Assembly (NCBI RefSeq): GCF_014861365.1
Contig: NZ_RRYW01000015.1
Coordinates: 1-47,925 of the forward strand
Direction: 5' to 3'
From: Psychrobacter sp. FME6
GTDB taxonomy: Bacteria; Pseudomonadota; Gammaproteobacteria; Pseudomonadales; Moraxellaceae
Length of the DNA: 47,925 bases
The notes beneath the pieces were generated by a model. It saw nothing but the letters and a program-made list of their open reading frames with translations, did no database searches and was not told where the DNA came from. The position numbers and the translations under genes are program-made. The number at the start of each line of letters is the position of its first letter. The first letter of the stretch is position 1. Shown here one piece after another: positions 26,592 through 35,162 of this stretch.

Positions 26592-28149
26592 GAACGGTTT
26601 GGATGACAATGGCTACGGACAAGTTATCTATCGTTTGCAAACGCCGGAGCACGTTTATCACTTGGTGGTGTTTTGCAATCAGATTGCCGATGAAGAACGC
26701 AATGATCGCGTGATTGCGCAAAAGTGGGATGTGACATTTGCTTTGGTTTATGGCGAAATTGGCGATGAGCTATTGGCAAACCTAAAAGCTAACGTGCCGC
26801 TACAAGAAGCCGGTCGCAACTCAAACATGGTGATGGTGCTGGCACGGGCTAATAAAAGCGTGCGAGTCTTTGAGCATATTGTCAGTGCGCTTGCCGATGG
26901 ACAGCAACCTGATTTGGACGTACTGGCGCAAGTCGGTTATATCCTGCGCACCACTGCGGTTTATGGCAATGGTAAGTTTGGTATTTTTGACTTTAAACCA
27001 CTCGATCATAGCGAAGACTTCAACCAATCATTTCGTGCGCAAATGTGTGCGGTGTATTTGCTTCGAGAGTTTAGCCTCGACTGGGTCGATTATTTGGCTA
27101 AGAAAAAAGGTGGCGATAAGGCAGTCAGCCTACACCCAGAGATTAAGCAATATTTGGGTATTGGTAATGCCACTGGTTTGGGTATGGCGCCTTATTTAAT
27201 CAATCATCCTTGTGTCGTTGATCAGTGGCTAAGTACTCGCGAAGGGGCGTTACAAGCGGTATTGGTTTGTGATATTGAGCATCAAGCGGATAATAATAAG
27301 ATACAGCAGTTCTCAAGCTTAATGAATCGTGCTATTCAGCATTTTTCTGAAGTAGTTACTATCAATGAGCCACAAATTATTATCAATAACATCATTGTGC
27401 AGGAATTAACGAGCCTACAAAACAATCTCACATCTGAGCTCAAAAAGTGTAAAACATGGGCTGATTTTTTACAGCGCAATGATCATTTAATTTTTGAGAG
27501 TCAAGAGGTTATTATCTCTTGCTTGATGGAGCTTTATCCTGATCTTGTAGATGAGTTTGCAGGGCAAGTAAACGCTGATGAGACCATGTCACTGCCCAGT
27601 GGCAAAGTCCTTCAAGACTTAATTGAGGTTTTAGAGGCGCGTTATCAGTGGGCAATCAACATTGATTTTGCTGCAGAAGAAAATGTCTATTGGTTTTGGT
27701 ATCGCTCTGAGGATAAAGAAGAGCCGAGAATGGGCGTGCGTGGACAAGAGCGTGGCGATGATAAAGAGTTCTTGCTCGATATTGGCAGACAAGCGAATAC
27801 TTTGTATTTAGCGTTACAGCAGGCAAATCCACAACAGTTGCTATCAGAATTTATCTTAACCCAGCCAAAATATCGCACCATCGCCCGTCGTGTTTGGACG
27901 ATGGGTCATAAGAAGATGGGCGATATTCAGATTAACGTATTGCAAAAAACCGCATTACCGATGCATTTATTGCGCTGTAAATTGTCTATGTTTGGTGCAA
28001 CTAAGTTTGATCCACGTTCAGATCGCTGGGTGCGTGTGACCTTGTTCCAAGGTGCGCCGTTATTCAATGATGTGCATAGTGATGAATGGCTATTTCCTCT
28101 TTTACCAAAAATAAATGAGTTGACCACCTTACCGTTAACTGCCCAATAA
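26592..28149 (+). pseudogene. 3' part of the interrupted 586-residue unknown gene
   Basis: Continues the frame from 24578 and encodes about 519 residues beginning NGLDDNGYGQVIYRLQ. I do not recognise the family. It is hydrophilic, without signal peptide or membrane helices, with mixed alpha/beta character, several Trp and a block rich in charged residues (about 28 kb end). Its stop overlaps the Shine-Dalgarno sequence of the next gene (TAAGGAG), so the two were translated together. An in-frame start remains possible near 26599, but without an RBS it would be inefficient. Role presumably in the RidA/ALDH/M19/BCCT pathway; polar effects of the IS on the next gene are likely. Confidence 0.8.
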
Positions 28150-28162
28150 GGAGTATTGAGAC

Positions 28163-28888
28163 ATGATTGTATCGCATAATGAAATCGTGACCATGGTGAA
28201 TAAAGCCTTTTTGGGGTTGCAACGTGAGGTGGGTGAGGCAGATCTTATTGCTTCTATGGTAGCGGAGCTACAGATGGCTGGACTCAATGGTATTTTACAT
28301 TTTAATAATGCCAGTCCTTTTATACTGTCCGAACGTGATGTGGCCATTGATATCGTTCATCAAACTGAGGAAGAGCTCATCTTAGATCTGCATGGCAGCA
28401 GTCTGGTCTGTCATTTACCGGTGGTGATGGACTACGCCATTGAAAAAATGGGCAATCGTGAGCATTTCAGAATCTACTTGCGTAACTGTCATAACCGCTG
28501 GCTGGCTTATAGCGAACTGGTAACTCTTGCGGCAAAAGGCATCGCTTGTCTGGCTAAGTGGGATAATGGCAGCGCCCCTAAGCACACCATCTTTACTTTG
28601 GATAAAAGGTTTGTCTATCCTGATTTATATTTCTTTAATGAGGGGCAGGAGAATTATAATACCAATGATATGGTAATTGAGCTTGCGACCTCTAATTTTG
28701 ATATTGAACAAGATATTCAGTATTTTGACCATAAAATATCAACGGATGAGCTGTTCGAAACCCATCAGCGCGCTTGGAAAGAAGGCGTTTATGTCGACGA
28801 TGAGCAATGGGCAATACTTAAGAAAAGTGCTGCGGCGATATTGGTTGAAAATAGCGAGGCATCAAGTAAAGGGGCAGGGGGCGTGTAG
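28163..28888 (+). CDS. DUF3726-like protein, last gene of the catabolic operon
   Basis: A 241-residue cytoplasmic protein of unknown function. Its start (MIVSHNEIVTMVNKAFLGLQ) reminds me of the DUF3726 family, recognised from memory and not verified. No membrane segment or catalytic motif stands out; two cysteines and a His-rich centre are scattered. AAGGAG lies 9 nt before the ATG and overlaps the stop of the preceding gene. It shares orientation and close spacing with the interrupted gene and is followed by a terminator, so it closes the operon begun by ridA. Likely works with the 586-residue protein. Confidence 0.7.
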   Translation: MIVSHNEIVTMVNKAFLGLQREVGEADLIASMVAELQMAGLNGILHFNNASPFILSERDVAIDIVHQTEEELILDLHGSSLVCHLPVVMDYAIEKMGNREHFRIYLRNCHNRWLAYSELVTLAAKGIACLAKWDNGSAPKHTIFTLDKRFVYPDLYFFNEGQENYNTNDMVIELATSNFDIEQDIQYFDHKISTDELFETHQRAWKEGVYVDDEQWAILKKSAAAILVENSEASSKGAGGV

Positions 28889-29034
28889 GTGACAGAACGA
28901 GTCTTGAGCGATAAAACTCTAGGGCGTATCACCATTTTCAAAATGAGGACAGGCCCCAGTATACTGCATAGCCAAAATTAAGAGTTAGCATTTTGGCTGC
29001 GTAAAGGCTCCAGTAATAACTTCTCTTTCTTATA

Positions 29035-29075
29035 ATAGCGGCAGTAGAAACTACTGCCGCTATAAGCATTTTTAT
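29035..29075 (+). terminator. Terminator of the catabolic operon
   Basis: Perfect 13-bp arms ATAGCGGCAGTAG / CTACTGCCGCTAT with a 3-nt loop, followed by a T-rich stretch. The 146 bp before it (28889-29034) has a weaker AGCCAAAAT/ATTTTGGCT repeat and no gene. Confidence 0.8.
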
Positions 29076-29105
29076 TTCTTCAAATAATGCCCTCTATAAT
29101 CTAAA

Positions 29106-29149
29106 ACAACAAGGCAGTTTGATGATAGAAAATCAAACTGCCTTGTTGT
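29106..29149. repeat. Strong hairpin just upstream of the cadA promoter
   Basis: Perfect 17-bp arms ACAACAAGGCAGTTTGA (29106-29122) and TCAAACTGCCTTGTTGT (29133-29149) with a 10-nt loop. It ends 8 bp before the -35 element of cadA. No T run follows on the plus strand. It could insulate cadA from the upstream operon or be a protein site. Confidence 0.7.
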
Positions 29150-29157
29150 CAAAAACC

Positions 29158-29188
29158 TTGACTCTGAAGCCACTACAGGGTTCATAAT
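29158..29188 (+). promoter_or_regulatory. MerR-family (CadR/ZntR-type) promoter of cadA
   Basis: TTGACT (-35) and CATAAT (-10) are separated by 19 bp, the over-long spacer that marks MerR-activated promoters. The spacer carries the operator-like dyad ACTCTG-AAGCCACTA-CAGGGT (5 of 6 arm pairs). This is the expected target of the CadR protein encoded at 5023-5433. Confidence 0.8.
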
Positions 29189-29213
29189 GCCTTCAATAAA
29201 AGGATAAATGATT

Positions 29214-31367
29214 ATGCAATATCATATTGAAGGTATGGACTGTGCGAGTTGTGTTGGCAAAATTGAGAGGGCGCTAATACGTATGCATGGCGTCTCTGAG
29301 GTGCAGCTAAACTTTGCTACCCAAAGGCTAGAGCTAACCCTAGCGCCTGATGCAACGACTGACGTTGAAGAGATCAAAAAAACCATTAAGCGTCTGGGGT
29401 TTGGTGTGTCAGAGTTAACCGACCAAAAAAATAAGGTGGGCATTGATGGTAGTCAAGCAGCTGTAGACGATAAGCGCTGGTGGCAGACCATAAAGGGCAA
29501 GCAGGTCGTTGGTACTGGGCTTTTGATGAGCGCAGCATATGTGTTGTCTTTAATTTTCCCTGAATATGGCGCATGGGCTTTTGTGGCTGCTGTGGCTATT
29601 GGTGTCCTGCCATTTGTCCGTAAAGCTTTTGTACTGGCGTCAACAGGTTCGCCTTTTTCAATCGAAATGCTCATGTCCGTTGCTGCTATCGGTGCCCTTA
29701 TTATTGGTGAAGCTGAAGAAGCCGCTGCCGTGGTATTCTTATTCTCTGTTGGTGAGTTGTTAGAGAGCGTCGCGGCTGATCGTGCTCGCGCAGGGATCAG
29801 AGCTTTATCGTCACTAGTGCCAAAGACGGCTATCTTATTGGACGCGCAAGGGCAACAACGTCAGGTAGCGGCAACTTCATTACAGGTTAACGATAAAGTT
29901 CTCGTGCGTCCTGGTGATAGAGTCTCTGCTGATGGAGTCATTATCCAAGGTATATCCAGCCTTGATGAGTCGCCTGTGACGGGAGAATCTGTTCCTGTTG
30001 CCAAGACCATAAACGATGATGTCTTTGCTGGATCTATCAACGTTGATGGAGTGCTACAAATACGTGTGGAGAAAACGGCTGCGGATAATACGATTGCGCG
30101 TATTATTGAGCTTGTGGAGCAGGCGCAAGCGTCCAAAGCACCGACCGCGCGCTTTATTGAGACCTTTAGCCGCTACTATACCCCTATCGTCATGGCAATT
30201 GCTGCCTTAGTCATTATCATTCCACCGCTGCTGATGGGAGGAGAGTGGGCGACATGGCTATATCGTGGTCTTGCGCTATTACTGGTTGCCTGTCCTTGCG
30301 CTCTAGTACTATCAACACCCGCTGCTATTGCCTCAGGTTTGGCCGTTGGTGCGCGTCATGGACTGCTTATCAAAGGCGGTAATGTCATGGAGTTGGTAGG
30401 TCAGGTCAGTACCATCGCTTTTGATAAAACGGGTACCCTGACCGAAGGCAAACCACGGGTAACCGATATTATTGGCTTCACAAAATCACATATAGACGCT
30501 GAGGATCAAGATAAATTATTGGCACTGTTTGCGAGTGTAGATTCCGCTTCTAGTCATCCTCTTGCTCAAGCTATTGTGGATCATGCCAAAGCCGCTAAGG
30601 TGATTATACCTGATGCCTCTAATGCTTCTGCTACTGCAGGTAAAGCCGTTCATGCAACTGTCGCTGGACGTTCTTTAGCTATCGGCTCACCCGTCTACGT
30701 AGCTGAGAAAGTTATGTTGTCAGCTGAGCAGCAGGTTCAAATTGAAACGCTACAAAATGACGGCAAGACGGTTTCGATTTTGTTTGATGAGCAAACGAGT
30801 GAGGCGCTAGGGTTGGTGGCTCTACGTGATGAGTTGCGAGAGGATGCACAGCAAGCTATTGCCCAGCTTAACAAGATGAATGTGCGCTCTGTCATGCTTA
30901 CAGGCGACAATAGCCGTACGGCAAAAGCGCTTGCCAATCCGTTAGATATAGAGTGGAAGGCTGAACTGTTACCTGAAGATAAGCTGCGTCTACTCAGCGA
31001 GATGCAAGCCAATAGTAAAATAGCGATGATTGGTGATGGCATCAATGACGCACCCGCTTTGGCAACGGCAGATGTCGGCATTGCGATGGGTAGTGGTACG
31101 GATGTGGCTATCGAAACGGCTGATATCGCACTATTAAAAAGCCGCGTGATGGACGTTGCGAACCTTATTGCCTTATCCCGCGCCACCATGAGAAATATCC
31201 ATCAAAACGTCATCTTTGCACTGGGCTTAAAAGGTATATTTCTAATAACAACGGTGCTCGGCATTACAGGACTTTGGATTGCCGTATTGGCTGATACTGG
31301 CGCTACTGTGCTAGTCACGCTGAATGCTTTACGGTTACTGCGCTTTAAAACAAGGTCTTCTACTTAA
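29214..31367 (+). CDS. cadA: Zn/Cd/Pb-type heavy-metal P-type ATPase
   Basis: A P1B ATPase of about 718 residues exporting divalent soft metals. The N-terminal HMA domain has GMDCASC (Cys10, Cys13). The CPC motif is at 360-362, phosphorylated Asp404 in DKTGTLTEGKP, SSHPLAQA and [10 protein letters not shown] follow. The last helices read LKGIFLITTVLG and LADTGATVLVTLNALRLL: Lys in TM7 and DxG in TM8 mark the P1B-2 Zn/Cd/Pb group, in contrast to the copper-type enzyme at 5.7 kb. AAGGA ends 9 nt before 29214, while the ATG at 29208 is too close. Its promoter is MerR-type, yet no regulator gene adjoins it. An IS1-type relic follows 17 bp after the stop. Confidence 0.9.
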   Translation: MQYHIEGMDCASCVGKIERALIRMHGVSEVQLNFATQRLELTLAPDATTDVEEIKKTIKRLGFGVSELTDQKNKVGIDGSQAAVDDKRWWQTIKGKQVVGTGLLMSAAYVLSLIFPEYGAWAFVAAVAIGVLPFVRKAFVLASTGSPFSIEMLMSVAAIGALIIGEAEEAAAVVFLFSVGELLESVAADRARAGIRALSSLVPKTAILLDAQGQQRQVAATSLQVNDKVLVRPGDRVSADGVIIQGISSLDESPVTGESVPVAKTINDDVFAGSINVDGVLQIRVEKTAADNTIARIIELVEQAQASKAPTARFIETFSRYYTPIVMAIAALVIIIPPLLMGGEWATWLYRGLALLLVACPCALVLSTPAAIASGLAVGARHGLLIKGGNVMELVGQVSTIAFDKTGTLTEGKPRVTDIIGFTKSHIDAEDQDKLLALFASVDSASSHPLAQAIVDHAKAAKVIIPDASNASATAGKAVHATVAGRSLAIGSPVYVAEKVMLSAEQQVQIETLQNDGKTVSILFDEQTSEALGLVALRDELREDAQQAIAQLNKMNVRSVMLTGDNSRTAKALANPLDIEWKAELLPEDKLRLLSEMQANSKIAMIGDGINDAPALATADVGIAMGSGTDVAIETADIALLKSRVMDVANLIALSRATMRNIHQNVIFALGLKGIFLITTVLGITGLWIAVLADTGATVLVTLNALRLLRFKTRSST

Positions 31368-31384
31368 CGATAGTTAAAGAATAA

Positions 31385-32187
31385 GGTGGTGTATCAGAAA
31401 GTATGCTGAGGAGATAAAAGGAGGGTGACAGCCAAAGCAAGATGATATATTTGAGGTTATGAAGACACAAATAGATATCAGCTGCCCCGACTGTCACAGT
31501 CCCAGTTTAAAGAAAAACGGCATAAAAAGCTATGGCAAGTAGAACTATCAGTGTAAGGACTGCAAACGTCAATTCATTGGTGACCATGCCTTAACTTATA
31601 AGGGCTGTCACTCTAAAATAGAAGACATCATACGGCTAATGACGGTTAGAGGTTGCGGTGTTAGAGATATTGCTATTATAGCCTCAGTTAGTATAGGTAA
31701 AGTGCTCAATACTATAGGCTCATCTGTTTATAAGATCGCGCCTAAGAAGCGCTACTATGAACGCTTAGAGGTTGATAAATTCTGGACTTACGTGTATCGC
31801 AAAAAGCGTAAAGTTTGGCTTATTTATGCTTATGATCGCGCTACCAATGAGATTGTCGCTTATGTCTGGGGCAAACGTGACCTAAAAACGGCTAAGAAGT
31901 TAAGAGCTCGTCTCAAGCAGCTTAAAGTCAGCTATGACTCGATTAGCATGGATAACTGGGACAGTTTTATAACCGCCTTTAAATTTGACCACAAACGAGT
32001 TGGCAAATCTCATACGGTAGGCATTGAAGGTAATAACTGCCGTCTTAGACACCGATTGCGTCGGGCGGTTAGAAAAACTTGTTGTTTCTCTAAGAAGCTC
32101 GATAATCACTTCAAAGTGTTTGATATGGTGTTCTTTTACATCAATTATGGCTACGTCTGATGCCAGCATACTTTTTAGAACACCACC
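31385..32187 (+). mobile_element. IS1-family insertion sequence, copy A (about 803 bp)
   Basis: Ends GGTGGTGTATCAGAAAGTAT... and ...CATACTTTTTAGAACACCACC form imperfect terminal inverted repeats of about 24 bp. The single transposase frame has one nonsense codon. No convincing target duplication flanks it. The same ends bound copy B (44763-45560) and the two 132-bp MITEs. Confidence 0.85.
31459..32160 (+). pseudogene. IS1-family transposase with one nonsense codon
   Basis: From ATG 31459 the frame encodes an InsA-like zinc-binding N-terminus (CPDCHSPSLKKNGIKSYGK), interrupted at codon 28 by TAG (31540-31542), where copy B has CAG (Gln). Past it, the frame runs intact to 32160 with CKDCKRQFIGDHA and the IS1 DDE domain (RLEVDKFWTYVYRKKRKVWL, then SMDNWDSF and GIEGNNCRLRHRLRR). 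The InsA and InsB parts are fused in one frame, unlike E. coli IS1, which uses frameshifting. An internal ATG at 31639 could give a 173-residue fragment, probably inactive. Confidence 0.85.
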
Positions 32188-32770
32188 TAAAATTCAATCC
32201 CTGTCATTCTATGCTTCCTTGTATAGGTGAGTGATTATTTCAAACCCTCATGAGTCTAATATAACAGGGATGTTTTTACATATCTATAAGACAATTCTGA
32301 GTTGCTTAGGACTTATTTTTATTAGGTACTATTAGTAATGACCCCTGCCGTCAAGCACACTCTAGTCTATATTTATTAAGTTACCTTTTTTGTAAGAGTA
32401 TTGCCATTAATCAAATGGCTTTTTCTACCTTCTACTTAAATGAATTCAAATGTTATCTGACTCCTAACTTCCAGTTCAGATTGAGCTATGCTGAAGAAAT
32501 TGTAGAGGTAAACCAAGCATCATAACAGGAGTTTACCAGGATCAAGAAAGTGATAACCTATAGTGGTGAGTTTAAAGCCAGAGCTATTAAAAAGATGGCG
32601 GACAATAACGGTAATGTTTCAAACTCTGCAAAGCAGCTATGCAATTAATAAGCTACGACTGCTGATTTAGTTTGCGCATGTCTAACCCATGAAGTAACCA
32701 GTGGAGTATAAGCAATAAGCTAATATTTTTATACGTATTATTAAACCACCCTCTTCGATGCTGAGACCTT
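32188..32770. other. 583-bp gene-poor stretch between IS copy A and the IclR gene
   Basis: Besides the IS3-like remnant at 32541-32648 I see no gene. The repeated motif ATCCCTGT / ACAGGGAT (near 32197 and 32264) may be remains of another mobile-element end. Confidence 0.35.
32541..32648 (+). pseudogene. Remnant of an IS3-family OrfA
   Basis: A 35-codon stretch reads VITYSGEFKARAIKKMADNN then VSNSAKQLCN and stop, the helix-turn-helix start of IS3/IS911 OrfA transposases (typical YSxEFKxxAVxM...ARxLG). It has no ATG and the rest of the element is gone. Confidence 0.5.
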
Positions 32771-33598
32771 CTAAGCACTGCGTCCGATCTTATCAGCAAG
32801 AACTTGCAGTTTAGCGACCATCGTCAGAGCATAATTGTCCGCATCCCAATTTGCTCGAGGCACACTGGCATTGAGCGAATATGCATATTGACCTGTTGCA
32901 ACATCAAAGACACCAACGGCCACTGCCAATATATCAGTAGAGAACTCACCATCTGATACTGTATAGCCATACGCTTTATAATGCTCTGCTGCTTTAGAGA
33001 GAGCTGACTGCGCGTGGTTATAATCCTCTGTAGATAAATGCTCTTTTAAATTACTGTCAATGATAGCCTGTCTCGCTGGCGAGCTAGCCGCATAAAAAGC
33101 GCGTCCAATAGCGGTTCGGGCTACGGGCACTGCTGAACCAACTTGCAAATTGACAGATAGGCGAGCAGGGCTACGACAACAAGCATGATAGCGCATTTCT
33201 CCTTCGACCTCGGTCGCTAGATTCACCGATACTTCATTGCTACTGGCAAACTGTCGTAGCAACGGCTCAGCTGCCGCCACCATATCATGACGACTCCACG
33301 CAGTAGCACTTAATCGCACGGCACTACTACCCAATTGATACTGTCCGTACTCCGTAATGCGCAAAAATCCAAGCGTCATCAAGGTGTGAATCAGACGAGT
33401 GATGGTCGCTTTTGGCAGGGTAGTCATCTGGCATAGCTGCTGATGGCTCAGTTGATCATGATGCTCAAAGGCTGATAATAAAGTCAGTCCACGCCCCAAT
33501 GCAGTCACGAATTGTCTGTCATTATTTTCTTTGCTTTGCTCAAGTATGGTATTCATTCGAGTCAGTAATGGTAGAGCTGCTGATATATTTTTTGTCAT
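32771..33598 (-). CDS. IclR-family transcriptional regulator
   Basis: A 275-residue IclR protein. Winged helix at about 28-90 (GLTLLSAFEHHDQLSHQQLC, then LPKATITRLIHTLMTLGFLR), effector-binding GAF-like domain at about 105-270. It is divergent from the glutaryl-CoA dehydrogenase gene, with two GAAAC-N3-GTTT sites between, so it very likely controls gcdH. Effector unknown, perhaps glutarate or glutaryl-CoA. The start at 33598 has only a weak RBS; Met15 is an alternative. Confidence 0.85.
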   Translation of the reverse strand: MTKNISAALPLLTRMNTILEQSKENNDRQFVTALGRGLTLLSAFEHHDQLSHQQLCQMTTLPKATITRLIHTLMTLGFLRITEYGQYQLGSSAVRLSATAWSRHDMVAAAEPLLRQFASSNEVSVNLATEVEGEMRYHACCRSPARLSVNLQVGSAVPVARTAIGRAFYAASSPARQAIIDSNLKEHLSTEDYNHAQSALSKAAEHYKAYGYTVSDGEFSTDILAVAVGVFDVATGQYAYSLNASVPRANWDADNYALTMVAKLQVLADKIGRSA

Positions 33599-33637
33599 TT
33601 TATGCTCATTTTTTTTGATAAAGGTTTACAGCGACCT

Positions 33638-33679
33638 GAAACTTTGTTTTAATATATTTAAATTATGAAACTAAGTTTC
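33638..33679. promoter_or_regulatory. Paired operator candidates between the IclR gene and gcdH
   Basis: GAAACTAAGTTTC (33667-33679, perfect arms) and GAAACTTTGTTTT (33638-33650, one mismatch) lie 29 bp apart, close to three helical turns. Tandem dyads in a divergent IclR spacer fit a tetrameric IclR protein. Similar to, but one base shorter than, the PsrA-type GAAAC-N4-GTTTC site. Confidence 0.55.
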
Positions 33680-33773
33680 GCACAGCGGAATTAGTAAGTC
33701 AATAACCTATTAAGTCAATTTACTCATTAATTACTACTCGTCGGTCAGGATGACTGATATCAAGGAGCAGCAC

Positions 33774-34958
33774 ATGGCAACATCTACGCGTCCAAGTTTT
33801 GACTGGGAAGATCCTTTTTTATTGCGCGATCAGCTTACTGACGAAGAGCGCATGGTAACGGACAGCGCCCGCCAGTTTTTTCAAAAAGAGCTGATGCCTG
33901 GCATCGTTGAAGCCAATCGTCATGAGAATTTTGACCGCAATATCATGCGTCAAATGGGTGAGATGGGCTTACTTGGTGTCACGATTGAAGGTTATGGCTG
34001 TGCCGGTTTATCTAGTGTTGCTTATGGTCTGATTGCCAAAGAAGTAGAGGCAGTTGATTCAGGCTACCGTTCAGCGATGAGTGTGCAATCTAGTTTGGTA
34101 ATGCATCCTATTTGGGCATACGGTACCGAAGAGCAAAGAGAAAGGTATCTACCTAAGCTTGCCACTGGTGAATATATCGGTTGTTTTGGTTTGACCGAGC
34201 CAGATTCAGGTTCAGATCCTGCATCGATGTCGACTCGTGCACGTGCCGTTGATGGCGGTTATGAGCTGACAGGTAATAAAATGTGGATTACCAATAGTCC
34301 TATCGCTGATGTATTTGTCGTTTGGGCAAAAGATGATGCTGGTGAGATTCGCGGCTTTATTTTAGATAAAGAGATGAAAGGTTTATCAGCACCGAAGATT
34401 GAAGGTAAGTTCTCACTACGTGCTTCAGTGACGGGTGAAATTGTCATGGATAAAGTCTTTGTTCCTGAAGCCAATACTTTTCCAGATATTCGCGGTCTTA
34501 AAGGTCCATTTGGCTGCCTTAACAAAGCCCGTTACGGTATCGCTTGGGGTTCAATGGGCGCGGCTGAGTTCTGCTGGAAAGCGGCTCGCCAATATACGCT
34601 AGATCGTAAGCAGTTTGGTCGTCCGCTTGCCGCAACGCAGCTCGTTCAATTGAAGCTTGCCAATATGCAGACGGAGATTACTTTAGGATTGCAAGCCGCG
34701 CTGCGTGTCGGTCGTTTAATGGATGAAGACAATGCGGCCCCTGAGATGATTTCACTGATTAAGCGTAATAACTGTGGTAAAGCGCTGGATATCGCCCGTA
34801 TTGCTCGTGATATGCATGGTGGTAACGGTATTTCTGATGAATTTCATATCATTCGTCATGTGATGAACTTAGAGGCCGTCAATACTTATGAAGGAACGCA
34901 TGATATTCATGCGCTAATCTTAGGGCGTGCTCAAACAGATATTCAAGCTTTTTATTAA
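33774..34958 (+). CDS. gcdH: Glutaryl-CoA dehydrogenase
   Basis: A 394-residue FAD enzyme that oxidises and decarboxylates glutaryl-CoA to crotonyl-CoA in lysine/tryptophan breakdown. It has GcdH-specific features: N-terminal [34 protein letters not shown], the Arg-containing [20 protein letters not shown] that contacts the substrate carboxylate, and the catalytic-Glu region [17 protein letters not shown]. The frame begins at 33750, but AAGGAG lies 8 nt before the ATG at 33774. Divergent from an IclR gene and followed by a class III CoA-transferase that probably supplies glutaryl-CoA. Confidence 0.93.
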   Translation: MATSTRPSFDWEDPFLLRDQLTDEERMVTDSARQFFQKELMPGIVEANRHENFDRNIMRQMGEMGLLGVTIEGYGCAGLSSVAYGLIAKEVEAVDSGYRSAMSVQSSLVMHPIWAYGTEEQRERYLPKLATGEYIGCFGLTEPDSGSDPASMSTRARAVDGGYELTGNKMWITNSPIADVFVVWAKDDAGEIRGFILDKEMKGLSAPKIEGKFSLRASVTGEIVMDKVFVPEANTFPDIRGLKGPFGCLNKARYGIAWGSMGAAEFCWKAARQYTLDRKQFGRPLAATQLVQLKLANMQTEITLGLQAALRVGRLMDEDNAAPEMISLIKRNNCGKALDIARIARDMHGGNGISDEFHIIRHVMNLEAVNTYEGTHDIHALILGRAQTDIQAFY

Positions 34959-34998
34959 TTCTCTAGGAAAAAATCGTTAATACGGTTTACCTGATGAC

Positions 34999-35054
34999 GT
35001 ACGTTACTGTTTGGCTTTTTACGAAGCACTTATCAGCAGTAGCGTACATTTTTT
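34999..35054 (+). terminator. Possible terminator between gcdH and the CoA-transferase
   Basis: GTACGTTACTG and CAGTAGCGTAC pair over 11 bp (one G-T pair) across a 27-nt loop and are followed by ATTTTTT. If real, the downstream gene has its own promoter. Confidence 0.55.
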
Positions 35055-35162
35055 AGTTGCTATCCATTATTTACTTATCATTGTTTGTGGATAAAAGGTA
35101 AATGAGGCATAGCAATTTTAGGTTAAGCAAGTCCAGGATACGTTACACAATAAGGAATTATT

